64,000 nt of DNA from Dermatemys mawii (taxonomy: Eukaryota > Chordata > Testudines > Dermatemydidae). Each line of letters opens with the position of its first letter. Position 1 is the stretch's first letter. A program made the translations under genes and the position numbers. Under the pieces are notes generated by a model. That model saw only the letters and a program-made list of their open reading frames with translations. It did not search any database and had not been told where the DNA came from. The stretch spans positions 199,466 through 263,465 of the forward strand of contig ML677477.1 in the NCBI GenBank assembly GCA_007922305.1. The letters run 5' to 3'. Below are positions 25,901 through 35,240 of this stretch, one piece after another.

Positions 25901-26018
25901 CTCTCTGGTCGGCTTCATCCAAATGACCATTTGGGCGAAGGGGAAGCATCGCAGCTACCTGAAGGAGTTCCGGGACTATCCCCCCCTGCGCTCGCCGATC
26001 GTCCCCTTCCTGCTCTGA
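10793..26018 (+). CDS. TECR: Very-long-chain trans-2,3-enoyl-CoA reductase, 12 coding exons
   Basis: TECR catalyses the last step of the fatty-acid elongation cycle in the endoplasmic reticulum membrane, reducing trans-2-enoyl-CoA to the saturated acyl-CoA with NADPH. Twelve exons join in frame to 1032 bases including the stop, giving 343 residues. The encoded words [46 protein letters not shown] '[17 protein letters not shown]', [40 protein letters not shown] and the ending [15 protein letters not shown] match vertebrate TECR almost residue for residue, from memory. The N-terminal third is the ubiquitin-like region and the rest is the multi-span steroid-5-alpha-reductase-type domain. Every exon boundary has AG/GT and the phases are compatible. 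The ATG chosen has a purine at -3 and G at +4. The family is usually about 308 residues; the extra 35 or so lie in the first exon (see findings). Confidence 0.97.
12090..12400 (+). mobile_element. SINE in TECR intron 1
   Basis: A CORE-type body ('tgctgtgtgatttggggc', 'tatgcctcagtatccccc', 'caatggggaaaatgctact') is followed by 'tgtacagcgctgagcacaat' and 'ggggccttggtcctgat', a tail word also seen near 32590-32680 and 35600. It is a composite or complete tRNA-derived SINE, sense orientation. Confidence 0.7.
13660..14011. mobile_element. hAT-like non-autonomous element in TECR intron 1
   Basis: It ends 'ggccgtagtttgcctgcccc', the same right end as the nested element at 5982-6339 (ccatagtttgcccacccc). 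The body shares words such as 'gagctagatatgctgccccg', 'caggagtgtgcagcgccgcc' and 'ggagcctccccagccgggag'. The left border is unclear; the beginning is replaced by C-rich 'ctgactgcccc' words. Confidence 0.7.
14650..14740 (+). mobile_element. CR1 LINE 3' fragment in TECR intron 1
   Basis: The words 'gggccatttagtccagtatc' and 'cagctgcttcagagaatgga' resemble the CR1 3' region ('ccatctagtccagtatcc', 'gatgcttcagagga'). Short and degraded. Confidence 0.5.
16010..16265 (-). mobile_element. CORE/MIR-type SINE in TECR intron 1, antisense
   Basis: 'gagatcaaggctccattgtg', 'tgtccctgccccaaagagct', 'gagagggtaagcgactgccc', 'aaggtcacatggcagggcag' and 'gtaggacccaggtgtcct' run in the order expected for an antisense SINE. 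It is nearly full length. Confidence 0.78.
16797..16848 (+). CDS. TECR: TECR exon 2
   Basis: Acceptor ctctccag, donor gtacgt. It encodes [17 protein letters not shown] and leaves one base for the next codon. It is part of the ubiquitin-like N-terminal region. Confidence 0.95.
17818..17862 (+). CDS. TECR: TECR exon 3
   Basis: Acceptor ctccgcag, donor gtaagt. The joined codon is His, then [14 protein letters not shown] follows. Phase 1 in, phase 1 out. Confidence 0.95.
18364..18467 (+). CDS. TECR: TECR exon 4
   Basis: Acceptor ccttccag, donor gtgagc. It encodes [17 protein letters not shown] through [11 protein letters not shown] and ends in phase 0. It completes the ubiquitin-like part. Confidence 0.96.
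18552..18667 (+). CDS. TECR: TECR exon 5
   Basis: Acceptor ctttcag, donor gtgagt. It encodes [18 protein letters not shown] and then [17 protein letters not shown], the first membrane-spanning region. Two bases remain for the next codon. Confidence 0.96.
19316..19421 (+). CDS. TECR: TECR exon 6
   Basis: Acceptor cttccag, donor gtgagc. It encodes [18 protein letters not shown] and [15 protein letters not shown] and ends in phase 0. Confidence 0.96.
19589..19661 (+). CDS. TECR: TECR exon 7
   Basis: Acceptor gtctccag, donor gtaagt. It encodes [20 protein letters not shown] and then YTPP, with one base left over. Membrane segment. Confidence 0.96.
19690..19900. mobile_element. MITE-like fragment in TECR intron 7
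   Basis: The words 'gtatcccacaatgcacagcg' and 'cgtttcccacaagccatgtg' are like the region near 7615-7690 ('gcattatgggcagctatccc', 'cttgtgggaa'), part of the gcgct-rich inverted-repeat family. No ends are visible. Confidence 0.4.
20420..20963. mobile_element. hAT-like non-autonomous element with C-rich expansion, TECR intron 7
   Basis: The right end 'gccgtagtttgcccatccct' and the body words 'atgccgctcagagcagcata' and 'aggagcgtgcatccttaccc' identify the family of the element at 5982-6339. The left half is expanded by repeated 'ctgactgccccctcagaa'-type words, about 10 copies of an imperfect short C-rich unit between 20420 and 20700. Confidence 0.75.
21140..21183 (+). CDS. TECR: TECR exon 8
   Basis: Acceptor cccacag, donor gtaaga. 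It encodes [15 protein letters not shown] in phase 0 out. It is preceded by about 540 bases of hAT-like repeat in the intron. Confidence 0.95.
21481..21538 (+). CDS. TECR: TECR exon 9
   Basis: Acceptor ctccccag, donor gtgagt. It encodes [19 protein letters not shown] plus one base. Confidence 0.95.
22392..22480 (+). CDS. TECR: TECR exon 10
   Basis: Acceptor ctcccag, donor gtgagc. It encodes [19 protein letters not shown] and [11 protein letters not shown], the most conserved part of the reductase domain. Phase 0 out. Confidence 0.96.
22985..23280. repeat. Minisatellite-like array with reversed CTCF-like words, TECR intron 10
   Basis: The word gtcagccctga or a close variant recurs at about 23025, 23112 and 23189, a period of 77-87 bases. 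Each unit contains a 'gacagcgcccccttgtgc'-type word, which is the reverse complement of the 'ctagggggcgctgtgct' words at 40481-40800. A run of about 19 C interrupts the array at 23210-23228. Confidence 0.7.
24757..24802 (+). CDS. TECR: TECR exon 11
   Basis: Acceptor tctttcag, donor gtgagc. It encodes [15 protein letters not shown] plus one base. Confidence 0.95.
24900..25090 (-). mobile_element. CORE/MIR-type SINE in TECR intron 11, antisense
   Basis: 'cagggagaaactgaggcaca', 'cctgactcaggagtggt' and 'aatagaatccaggagtcctg' are the antisense core and tRNA-like portions of a SINE. The head side is replaced by diverged sequence. Confidence 0.6.
25891..26018 (+). CDS. TECR: TECR exon 12 (last coding exon)
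   Basis: Acceptor ctcgcag. It encodes [37 protein letters not shown] and the ending VPFLL, with the stop TGA at 26016-26018. The basic and aromatic C-terminus is the conserved ending of the family. Confidence 0.97.
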
Positions 26019-27170
26019 GCCGCCGGGGGCCGCTGGGGCTTTGTGTAGTGGTGCTGTCCAGAGAGGAGCCCACCCCTTACTGGGGTCTCTGCACCCCCCA
26101 TCTGGCCAACTGGCACAGGGCTCGGGGGAAGCTGCACAAACTCACCCAATGCCTCACTGCTGGGGTTTCTGCAGCTGCCCCTGTGCTCCCTTGGGGGCTG
26201 GCCCTGCCCCCCAGGGAAGCCAAAACCCAAGCCCTGCTCTGAGCCAGTTCCCATACTCTCCTCCAGCTGTACCATGTGCCTGGCGGCTGGTGCTCAGAGA
26301 GCCCAAATCTACAGCCCTGCCTAACTGGAAGCTAACCCAAGGAGAAGCTGGAGCTGCCTCTGGTTGGACACAGCCACTCAGAGCGGGGCCTGGAAGAAGG
26401 ACCCTAGCCTAACCTGAGGCATCTACCCCTGATCTCAGGTACCTGCCAACGCAGCCTGATCCTAGCGGAGCTGAGGGCTCGTGCCCCCCCTACAGCTGGT
26501 GGGAGGGACAGGTGATCAGCCCCACCACAAAGTAGACCCCCTTCTCCTAGCATCCGCTCAGGATCATTGGTGCATTGCAGGCTCCCGCGCAGGAAGCCGA
26601 CTCCTGGGTCACGTCTCCGTGGCAGTGCCGCAGGGGGCAAGTGGTGGGCAGGGACACAGGCCCTGTTCAGCCCAGCTCTCCTTGGAAAGCTGCCCAGGGA
26701 GCCAGGGCCTTCTGCAAGACACGGCTGGGCTCTGGCTTCTACCCTGCCCCCAGGCTGCTGGAAAGAGGGCAGGATGGGCGCTGAGGCTGGCAGGGGCTGG
26801 TCAGTCCCCCAGCCACCTGTCCCCTGTCTCTGCTGGCCCAGGTGTTAAGGGCATCAGACCTGGAGCAGGCCCCCTGGGCTGTGAGTTTGCAGATCACTCT
26901 GTTTTGAACGATCCTGCAGGCTCTCACGCTGGGACAAGCAGGAGTCAGGACTAGGTGTGGTGAGGGGAGTGGGGCAGAACTGAGCCAGGTGTGGGGTGAT
27001 GAGAAAAGGGAAGGGTAACAGCACTACTGTGTGGGGCAGCAGGTCAGGCTGAAGGGGCAGGGGTGTGGGGGGTCAGGATTGAGGTGCAGGGGGGTCAGCT
27101 GGCAGCTGCTTGACTGAAACCAGCACTGTTAACTGTAAGCACAGTAAAGTGTTCTCCTTTGTACCATTCT
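26019..27170 (+). other. TECR: Probable TECR 3' untranslated region
   Basis: After the TECR stop there is no further coding similarity. An AGTAAA poly(A) signal variant at about 27142-27147, followed by the T/G-rich tgttctcctttgt, is a plausible end of the transcript. A second candidate, AATAAA, is at 27263-27268. Neither is proven; the true 3' end could be closer to the stop. Confidence 0.4.
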
Positions 27171-27262
27171 TGTTCCATCCTTCCCCGGGCCGCTGAGTGG
27201 CCGCCCTGGCCTGTGGTCCTAGGCTGCAGCTCAGGCCTGGCCGGGGCCAGGCAGGCTATTCG

Positions 27263-27268
27263 AATAAA
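27263..27268 (+). terminator. Candidate AATAAA poly(A) signal
   Basis: An AATAAA hexamer lies 1.2 kb after the TECR stop. It is the first canonical hexamer on the plus strand that I see downstream of the gene; the variant AGTAAA at about 27142 is the competitor. Confidence 0.35.
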
Positions 27269-27269
27269 G

Positions 27270-29455
27270 ACGGGGGGCGAGGCCGGTCCTGGGCCCAGCC
27301 CAGCTCCCTCCTGCCCTGGCTCCTTTGCTCTTATGCCATGTGCCTGCTGGGGGGAGAGGGGGCCTAAAGAGCGGAACTTCCCCTGCCCTGGGGGCTTGGT
27401 GCATGTGGGACAAGGCACAGGCCCCTGGGGGGAGGTGCTGGGCTAAGTCACCCAGCACTGGGAGGAGTTGTGGGGAAGGCTCAGGGGTCCCTAGGAGAGA
27501 AAACAAGGGGGCAAGAGCGCAGGAAGGGCAGCGAGTGGCCCTGGGCCAGGCTCTCTTCTCTGCCTGGCTACACCTGGAGCTCTGTTTCCTAGGGGGGCTG
27601 TGCCAAGGACAGGGGCCTGCCTAGGTGCCACCCCACCTTCCACTGCAGCATGAATCCCTCATGGCCGCTGGGCCAGGCTCGCTTCCCTGGGCTGCTGGTT
27701 TGTCTCAGACTGGCTCTGCTAGGGGCAGCTGAACCAGTGTCTTAGCTCCTGTTCCCCTCCCTCCCCCAAAGCAGCATCTGTGACCCAAGTAGGACTGAGA
27801 ACAGCCCTCCCTGGACCCAGGAGCTGCTGCCCAGGCGTGTCGGATCCTTCTCCCTGTTCAGCTCACAGCAACAAACCAAGCCAGCCTGGTCTCATTACTC
27901 CCCCCACCTCTACCGCAGGGATCAGCAGGGCTCTTTGCATGGCCACTCCCCCATCCCTCAACAGCAGGCAGTGTGTCCCAGCTAAGGGCCAGGCCTTGCT
28001 GTGGCTGGTGCCCCCCTTCCCCCTGGGAAGGGGCAGCACTGGCTTCTTTATACACAGTAGCAGTGACTTGTGCCCATTGCCCTGACTAGCTCTGCTCTCT
28101 GGTGCTGGCAGGCAGCTCTCCAGGGCCTTCGAGGGGAGGGAGGAAGCAAGAAAACAGTCTCCTGGGTGGATGCAGCACACCCTGGGCTCTCCAGCGCTGT
28201 GATGACCGTGTGCTGCTTCCACATGCCCTTGAGGGGCAGGGTAGCTGGGCTCGGGGTGTGACAAATCCACCCCCACGTGCCATAGCTGTGCCAACCTAAC
28301 CCCCTCTGTGGGCACAGCTCCCAGGATTGTCACTCGGCGAGACGGGCACCATAAAACCCTTCCCAAGCTGCTGTCTCAACAGTCCAGGTTCCAGGGCCAA
28401 AGCTGTGCCAAGGCAGCACACAGATGGCCTCAGACCAAGGGCTCCCCACACCGAGAGCAGCGAGTGAGTCTGAGCTGGTTCCGCACAAGGAGAAGGGGCA
28501 GGGGGTAGATTCCCAGCACTGGCTGCCAGGGCAGGACCCGAGCCAAGCGCCCTTGGGAGCCGAACTCACAGCAACGAGCGGGCCTGGCGCTGGCTGAGCC
28601 CAGCGGTGCTGGGTCAGAACTCGGCAGCCAAACCCCACACCCTCCAACCCTGAGAGGGAGCAGAGCATCCCCCCTCACTGAGGGGAGAGCGGGTGGGGGT
28701 AGCCCAGGGACTCATGGCTCTAGTCACTAGCCCCCATCCCCCTGCCAGAGCAGGAACAGGACCTAGGAGCAGCGTTCCTGCTGGCTTTTTACATCCATGT
28801 GTGGAATTCATTTGGTTACATGCACCAGTATGGAGGGGACATGTGACATCACCTTCATAGCGTGTTGGGCCGAGGGGTGTGAGAGGGGGCTCAAGGTTGG
28901 GATGTGGGGGGTGCAGGCTCTGGGCTGGGGATGAGGAATTTGGGGTGCAGGCTGCAGTGGGGAAAGAGTTCACCCCCCAGCCCTCTCTTGCTGCAGCAGC
29001 TCCCCCCAGCTGGTGCAAGTCCAGGGCAAGTCTGCACTGGGGCTGGCGGGGAGGGACGCCTCTCCCCGCTGCGGCGGGTCTGTGGTGGTGGGGGGGCCTC
29101 TTCCCACCACTGTAGGTCTGCACTGGGGCTGGCAGGGAGGGGCGCCTCTTCCCACTGCAGCCCGGAGCCCCCGCGTAGGGTTTAACAGGCAGCTGCACGG
29201 CCATGCAGCTTACTGTGAACTTAGCCCAGGAGTCCTGATTCCCGCTCGAACCACTAGGAAACGCCACCACTCACTGCTCCCCATAACTTCAAGTCCAAGG
29301 CTGAAGAAGCTCTGAAGTTGGTCCAGGAAGAGAAATGACCTCCCTCCCCCGGCTCCTCCCTCCCAACCAGCACCTGCAGCGATGGGGCATTACAGCCCTG
29401 CCCACCCCACCCCACCCCACCCCAGTCACCACTCCAGAGTCAGACGCAGAGGAGC
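27270..29455. other. TECR-NDUFB7 intergenic region
   Basis: GC-rich sequence between two convergent genes. No coding similarity was found. An imperfect tandem duplication of a 'gtctgcactggggctggc' unit with 'ggcgcctcttcccactgc' lies at about 29020-29165, and a (ccccac)n run lies at 29400-29425. The long open frames on both strands follow from GC richness. Confidence 0.6.
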
Positions 29456-29460
29456 CATTA

Positions 29461-29466
29461 TTTATT
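29461..29466 (-). terminator. NDUFB7: NDUFB7 poly(A) signal
   Basis: Read on the minus strand this is AATAAA, 40 bases after the NDUFB7 stop. NDUFB7 transcripts are known to have short 3' ends, so this is the likely cleavage signal. Confidence 0.75.
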
Positions 29467-29505
29467 CCCTTACACGTGACGCAAGGAGAGGATTCCTCCA
29501 GCCTC

Positions 29506-29620
29506 TCACGCGGAGGCGGACACGGGGCCGTGCTCTGCTTGGGCCGCCTTCTCCTCCAGCCTCTTCTTCCTCACTAGCAAGCGCCGCTCCCGCTCAAACT
29601 CCTTCATACGCATCACGTAG
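29506..29620 (-). CDS. NDUFB7: NDUFB7 exon 3
   Basis: Acceptor acccccag. The first base completes Asp, then [19 protein letters not shown] and [17 protein letters not shown] precede the TGA stop at 29506-29508. Confidence 0.93.
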
Positions 29621-32124
29621 CTGGGGGTGGGGGGGGGGAGAGGAGACACCAATCAGAGGGGTCCATCTGCACCTCCATCAGGAGTTAGCTGCCCTGCCCC
29701 CCGCCCCGCCCCACCCCCAGCATGCTGCACCCCAGGCTGCAGGGGGAGGCTGGCACACACTGCATTAGGTACAGGCAGTTCTCACTTGACCTCACTTTCA
29801 GTGAGGCCCCCCCCAGCACTTGCCTGGAGTGGGGGCCTCACTGAAATTAGATTCACTGCTTTAAGCCAGTCCCTGTGATCTCTGGCCCCTCCACCCCCTC
29901 TATTCCCCTGCCCCACAACTTCCACCTCCAATCCCCATGGTGACACAGCCACGCCAACCCCATAACCACGTTCCATCTAGTACCCCTCCCTTCACTCTCT
30001 GGGGTCTGCTTGGCCCAGGCCCTCACTGGGAACGGCCCTCCACAGGCTTCATCACCGGCCTGCAGGGTCAGCCGTGTCAGTGGCACCCGGGGCTCAGCAA
30101 TGGCCCAGAACGCCGCACTCCGAGATGCCTTCCGCAAGGTAAGGGGGAGGGGACGGTTTATTTCTGTGCTAAGCACCTGCCATAGCTGGTTACTGGAGAC
30201 CATCAGCACATTCTTAGGCTTAAATACCCTAGGTAGGAAGGGCAGGTGCCAATCACACCGAGCTCCAGCAGCACCTTCCATCACATCTCAAAGCACCGCG
30301 CCAAGGAGGCCAGTTCGCCTCGGGTGGCAGAGCTGGGACTAGAACCCTGGTCTCCTTTGTGCTCTCTCCACTAGGCCATGCTGCCTCTCTCTACCCCCAG
30401 GGCTGCCATGTCCCAGTTATGGCCCTGGGGTTGGAGTAGCCTGTGGGTGGCGTCAGGCGCTCCCCTGCCCAGGCGGCCTCGTACTCAAGGTGCTCGCAGT
30501 AGTCCCAGTCATGGCGCTCCTGCTGGCAGGCCAGTAAGTTGGGGTGGCTGTCACGCTTGCACTTCAGCAGCTTGATGAGGTGGTGAGCGCAGTAGTCACG
30601 CTGACTCAGGGGCAGCTGGGCATCATTCATCTGCTGCTGCGTCGCGACCATCACTGCGGGGGGACAGAGAGTAAGGGCAGAGGTGAGGCTGGGAGCAGGA
30701 TGCGGGCACAACGTGCCAGGAACTGAACTTGGGACCTCCAGAGCTAAAAGAACTAGTCTCTCTCCACCTCCTTGGAAAAGAGCCAGGCCCTGAAGTGGGG
30801 GCCGCAACAGCCGCATCCTACACAGATCGGGCACAGAGTGGGACTTTGAACACCTGATACATGAGCCTTTCTGATGAAGCCCCATGGGGAAACTGACCCA
30901 CAGGGAGAGGAAGCAACTTGTCCAGGCTCACAGAGGGAGAGCCAGGGTTACAAGCCAGGAGTCTTTGGCTCCAGGCTCTCTCTCTCTATCCATTTCAGTG
31001 ACATGTATTATTATTCATACTTAGGATCTATGGCTCTACACAGGACAGGAAGTTCAACTGCTCTCTACTAAGTAATGATCTTTGGTTTACACACAGTTCC
31101 TTTCAATGCAGAGCACTGATTGACCCTTGTATAGACAGTTCAGACACTCATTCAGTGTTGAAATGTGTCCAGCTCTGGGGTGGGACAAGACAGCTGTTAA
31201 ATACGGACACAGAACAAGGGGTGAAGGGGAATCAGCTGAATCTATAGGCTCAGTGGTACCAGCCTCCATCACAGCATTTTTGCAAGGAAAGAGCCATGTG
31301 GGAGATTTCTGCCTCTAACACAGGGCCCTAAATTGGTGACATCGGCTCCCTTCTCTTGTTCCCCATGTTCAGGGCCAGTGCAGGCCTGTCCCCCACGGGC
31401 TATTCCCAGGTCTAACGCATCAAGCACTGGGCTCAGCCTGCCTTGGGTGGAGTGTGCGGTGGGGATATCGCTGGCTGGGAAGCAATCAAGGACCTGTCTC
31501 TGGTCCTGAGCTTTGGCCTAAGTACCCCTCCCAGTAATTATCTGTATTGTGGCAGCTCCTAGAAGCCCCAACCACGGGCTTCACTGGATCCCCGTCACAC
31601 CAGGCACTGCAGAGTCTCTGCCCCACAGAGCTTCCACTGATGTGAACAACCCCTGGGGTCCCTGATTTGCCCCTCATCCAACCCTCCCCCCCAGGGTCCC
31701 TGATTCGGCCCCCCTCCCCCCGGGGTCCCTGATTCGCCCCTCGTCCAACCCTCGCCCCTCCCCGCGGGTCCCTGAATCTCTTACCCGACACGGCTCAACC
31801 CGCGCTCCCCCCCCGGGGACTCACCCCCCCCGTGACCCCCAAGCGCCCGACCCCCGCACCTCCCCGGAGCTCCCCAGTCCCCCGAAGGAGTCAGAGCCCC
31901 GCAAGCTCCCGGGCCTGGGGCCTCTGACATTGAGGAGCCCGGGGGGTGGGGTGCAAGCCCCCCCGGGAGGCGGGGCCAGTGGCAAAGGGGCGGGGCCATG
32001 CCCCGGGCTCACCCCGCTCCTTGCGCTCCGGGAAGCCCAGCTTCGTGTCGAAGGTCGGCATGCGGAGCGGGTCCGGCTCCACATCCTCCCCGCCCAGGTA
32101 GCGCCGGACCAGGTGCGCCCCCAT
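29506..32124 (-). CDS. NDUFB7: NADH:ubiquinone oxidoreductase subunit B7, three exons
   Basis: NDUFB7 is an accessory subunit of mitochondrial complex I on the intermembrane-space face of the membrane arm. The exons 32124-32013, 30653-30485 and 29620-29506 join in frame to 396 bases, 131 residues and a stop; the human protein is 137, from memory. The start [11 protein letters not shown] matches the family, including Gly2, which is known to be N-myristoylated in mammals. The twin CX9C (CHCH) motif is intact: Cys59 and Cys69 ([11 protein letters not shown]), Cys80 and Cys90 ([11 protein letters not shown]), the cysteines oxidised by the MIA40 import pathway. A basic and acidic helix, [12 protein letters not shown], follows. 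The C-terminus differs from mammals and is shorter. The gene is convergent with TECR and divergent from CLEC17A. Confidence 0.97.
30250..30378 (-). mobile_element. SINE fragment in NDUFB7 intron 2
   Basis: 'gtggcagagctgggactaga', 'accctggtctcctttgtgct' and 'ctctccactaggccatgctg' are the antisense tRNA-like head of a CORE/MIR SINE. Confidence 0.65.
30485..30653 (-). CDS. NDUFB7: NDUFB7 exon 2
   Basis: Acceptor ccccgcag, donor gtacga. It encodes [20 protein letters not shown], then the two CX9C halves, and ends in CEHL plus two bases of an Asp codon. Open frame continues past the donor but loses similarity there, supporting the splice. Confidence 0.95.
30868..30990 (-). mobile_element. SINE fragment in NDUFB7 intron 1
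   Basis: 'ggggaaactgacccacaggg', 'agcaacttgtccaggctcac' and 'gggttacaagccaggagtct' form an antisense CORE/MIR SINE. Confidence 0.65.
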
Positions 32125-32215
32125 CCCCGCCTCGGTCACCTCGGGGCCGCCCTGCCCCGGAAGCACTTCCCTACGCCCGGAACCGGACGTGAAGAGATAG
32201 CTCCGCCCACTAGGA
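31690..32215 (-). promoter_or_regulatory. NDUFB7: NDUFB7 CpG-rich promoter with ETS-type motifs
   Basis: This is the most CpG-rich stretch of the window and covers the first exon and upstream bases. Just upstream of the ATG are ETS-type cores: ccggaag at 32157-32163, acttcc at 32165-32170 (ggaagt on the other strand) and ccggaa at about 32177-32182. ETS/NRF-2 (GABP) sites are common in promoters of nuclear respiratory-chain genes. No TATA box is seen. Confidence 0.7.
32013..32124 (-). CDS. NDUFB7: NDUFB7 exon 1
   Basis: It begins at the ATG (cat at 32122-32124), encodes [20 protein letters not shown] to FPERKER, and ends with one base of the next codon before the donor gtgagc. An in-frame upstream extension to 32166 would need a GTG start, so I reject it. 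Confidence 0.95.
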
Positions 32216-32734
32216 CCATAGAGATCATAAGGCAGTTCCTAGATAGGCAGGAGGATTTCCTGTTTCTGGCCTATGTCACAGTGGGGGCGGGGCCTCTGTT
32301 AACCCCGCCTCTTTTCCCATGGGGGGACCCCCCCCCGGTTCCTGCCCCTCCCTCCTTCGCGTGGGTCCCCCGGAGGGTGTGTGTTCCTGCTCCCCAGGAG
32401 CAGGGACACTTCAGCCAATCACCACCCTTCTCCTGGGCCAAATTTGCATGTAACACTCCTATTGGCTGCCACAGCTCCAGGGCCTCCTGCGTGGGTGAGG
32501 CACCAGGGGGCTGTTCTGCAGCCCCACCCCAGGCTGGGCAAAAGCCTTTGCCAGGGTCCACAAAGCCCTCCTGCCCATGCTACGACCCCCTCATTGTCTG
32601 TGTATGTACAGCACCTAGCACAACCAGAGTGCACCTGCTAAATCATGTACAGCACCTAGCACAACAGGTCCATACTGAAATACACCTAATAAATGTCAGC
32701 TGGCCCCAGATTGACTGAGTTCATGTCATCTCAG
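32216..32734. other. Region between NDUFB7 promoter and the CR1 element
   Basis: It holds no gene that I recognise. Two short copies of the tail word 'tgtacagcacctagcacaac' occur at about 32606 and 32648, followed by 'aatacacctaataaatgtca'. The same tail is repeated at 35600-35725 and, inverted, at 46120-46680. Confidence 0.55.
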
Positions 32735-35240
32735 GACAGGATGCTGAAACAAAGTTCCTCGACACCTTAAATGACTGCTTCTTGGAGCAACTACCCCTGG
32801 AACACACAGGAGGAAAGGCAATTCTTGATTTAGTCCTAAGTGGAGCAGAGGATCTGGTCCAAGAAGTGAATACAGTTGGACCACTTGGTAATAGTGACCA
32901 TAGTATAATTAAATTTCACATCCCTGTGGTGGGGAAAACTCCACAGTGGCCCAACTTTGTAGCATTTAATTTCAGAAAGGGGAAATGAGAAGGTTAGTGA
33001 AACAGAAATTAAAAGGTACAGCACCAAAAATAAAATCCCTGCAGGCTGCGCAGAGGCTTTTTAAAGACACCATAATAAAGGCTTAACCTAAATTTAAATT
33101 TAAATCCACCTCAATTTCAAAAACATAGTAAGAGAACCAAAAGAGAGCCACTGTTGTTAAACAACAAAATAAAAGAAGCAGTGATAGGCAAAAAGGCATC
33201 CTTTAAAAAGTGGAAGATAAATCCTAATGAGAAAAATAGAAAAGAGCATAAACTCTGGCAAATGAAGTGTAAAAGTATAATTAGAAAGACCAAAAAAGAA
33301 TTTGAAGAACGGCTAGCCAAAGACTCCAAAAGTAATAGCAAAAATTGTTTTAAATACATCAGAAGCAGAAAGCCTGCTAAACAACCAGTGGGGCTACTGA
33401 AGGATCGAGATGCTAAAGGAGCACTCAGAGACAATAAGGCCATTGTGGAGAAACTAAATGAATTCTTTGCATCGGTCTTCACTGTTGAGGACGTGAGGGA
33501 GATTCCCAAACCTGAACCATTCTTTTTAGGTGACCGATCTGAGGAACTGTCCCAAATGGAGGTGTTGTTAGAGGAAGTTTTGGAACAAATTGATAAACTA
33601 AACAGTAATAAGTCTCCAGGACCTGCTGGTATTCACCCAAGAGTTCTGAAGGAACTCAAATGTGAAATTGCAGGACTACTAACTGTCATCTGTAGCCTAT
33701 CATTTAAATCAGCTTCTGTGCCAAATGACTGGAGGATAGCTAATGTGATGCCAATTTTTAAAAAGGGCTCCAGAGGTGACCCTGGCAAGTACAGGCCAGA
33801 AAACCTCACTTCAGTACCGGGCAAATTGATTGAAATTATCATAAAGAACAAAATTGTCAGACACATAGATGAACATAATTTGTTGGGAAATAGTCAACGT
33901 GGTTATTGTAAAGGGAAATCATGTCTTACTAATCTACTTGAATTCTTTGAGGGGATCAACAAGCATGCGGACAAAGGAGATCCAGTGGATATAGTGTATT
34001 TAGATTTTCAGAAAGCCTTTGACAAGGTCCCTCACCAAAGGCTCATAAGCAAATAAGCTGTCATGGGATAAGAAGAAAGGTTCTCTCATGGACTGGTAAC
34101 TGGTTAAAAGATAAGAAACAAAGGGTAGGAATAAATGGTCAGTTTTCAGAATGGAGAGAGATAAATAGTGGTGTCTCCCAGGGATCTGTACTGGGCTTAG
34201 TCCTATTTAACATATTCAGAAACGATCAGGAAAAAGTGGTAAACAGTGAGGTGGCAAAATTTGCAGATGATACAAAACTACTCAAGATAGTTATGTCCCA
34301 AGCAGACTGCGAAGCGTTTCAAAGGGATCTCTCAAACCTGGGTGATTGGGCAACAAAATGGCAGATGAAATTTAATGTTGATAAATGCAAAGTAATGCAC
34401 ATTGGAAAACATAATCTCAACTATACATATACAACAATGGACTCTAAATTAGCTCTTGCCACTCAAGAAAGAGATCTTGGAGTCATTGTGGATAGTTCTC
34501 TGAAATCATCCACTCAATATGCAGCAGCTGGCAAAAAAGTGAACAGAATGTTGGGAATCATCAAGAAAGGGCTAGATAAGACAGAAAATATCATGTTGCC
34601 GCTATATAAATCCATGGGACGCCCACATCCTGAATACTGCATGCAGATGTGGTCGCCTCTTCTCAAAAAAGATACACTGAAATTGGAAAAGGTTCAGAAA
34701 AGGGCAACAAAAATGATTAGGGTATGGAACGGCCTCCATATGAGAAAAGATTAATAAGACAGGGACTTTTCAACTTCAAAAAGAGGTGACTAAGGGGGGA
34801 CATGATAGAGGCCTATAAAATCATGAGTGATACATAGAAAGTAAATAAGGAAGTGTTATTTACTCCTCATAATACAGGAACGAGGGGCCACCTTGTTATT
34901 AGGACGTAGCAGGTTTAAAAGAAACACAAGAACATATTTTTTCACGCAACGCACTGACAACCTCTGGAACTCCTTGCCAGAGGGTGTTGTGAAGGGGCTC
35001 AAAAGGGAGCTAGATAGATTCATGGAAGATAGGTCCATGAATGGCTATTAGCCAAGATGGGCAGGAATGGTGTCCCTTTGCCAGAAGCTTGGACTGGGTG
35101 ACAGGGCATGGATCACTTGATGATAACCTGTCTGTTCATTCCCTTCGGGGCACTTGCCATGGGCCACTGTTAGAGGACATGATACTGGGCTTGATGGACC
35201 TTTGGTCTGACCCAGTACAGTCATTCTTATGTTCGTATGT
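32735..35240 (+). mobile_element. CR1-type LINE, 5'-truncated and broken
   Basis: The 5' end matches the tail of the endonuclease domain (LDLVLSGAEDLVQEV at about 32826-32870, then GNSDHSIIKF). The reverse transcriptase follows: NKSPGPAGIHPRVLKELK, WRIANVMPIFKKGSRGDPG, GKYRPENLTSVPGKLIE and VYLDFQKAFDKVPHQRLISK, with an early stop near 34054. After a frame break, FADDTKLLK at about 34255-34285 carries the catalytic ADD motif, followed by WQMKFNVDKCKVMHIG. The 3' part, 'cttgatggacctttggtctg' then 'ttcttatgttcg' at 35190-35236, is the usual CR1 end. The asparagine in GKYRPEN, where GKYRPVSL is usual, plus stops and frameshifts show that it is inactive. Confidence 0.93.

Noticed and set aside
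32125..32166. N-terminal extension of NDUFB7 by 14 codons
   Set aside because: It would need a GTG start; the ATG at 32124 gives the conserved MGAHLVRR beginning with its myristoylation glycine.
31930..32718. 262-codon open frame on the plus strand
   Set aside because: It is antisense to the NDUFB7 first exon and crosses its CpG-rich promoter and a SINE tail. No domain seen.
33154..34754. Active CR1 retrotransposon
   Set aside because: Stops near 34054 and frame breaks before the ADD motif show that it cannot make a full reverse transcriptase; the 5' half is missing.
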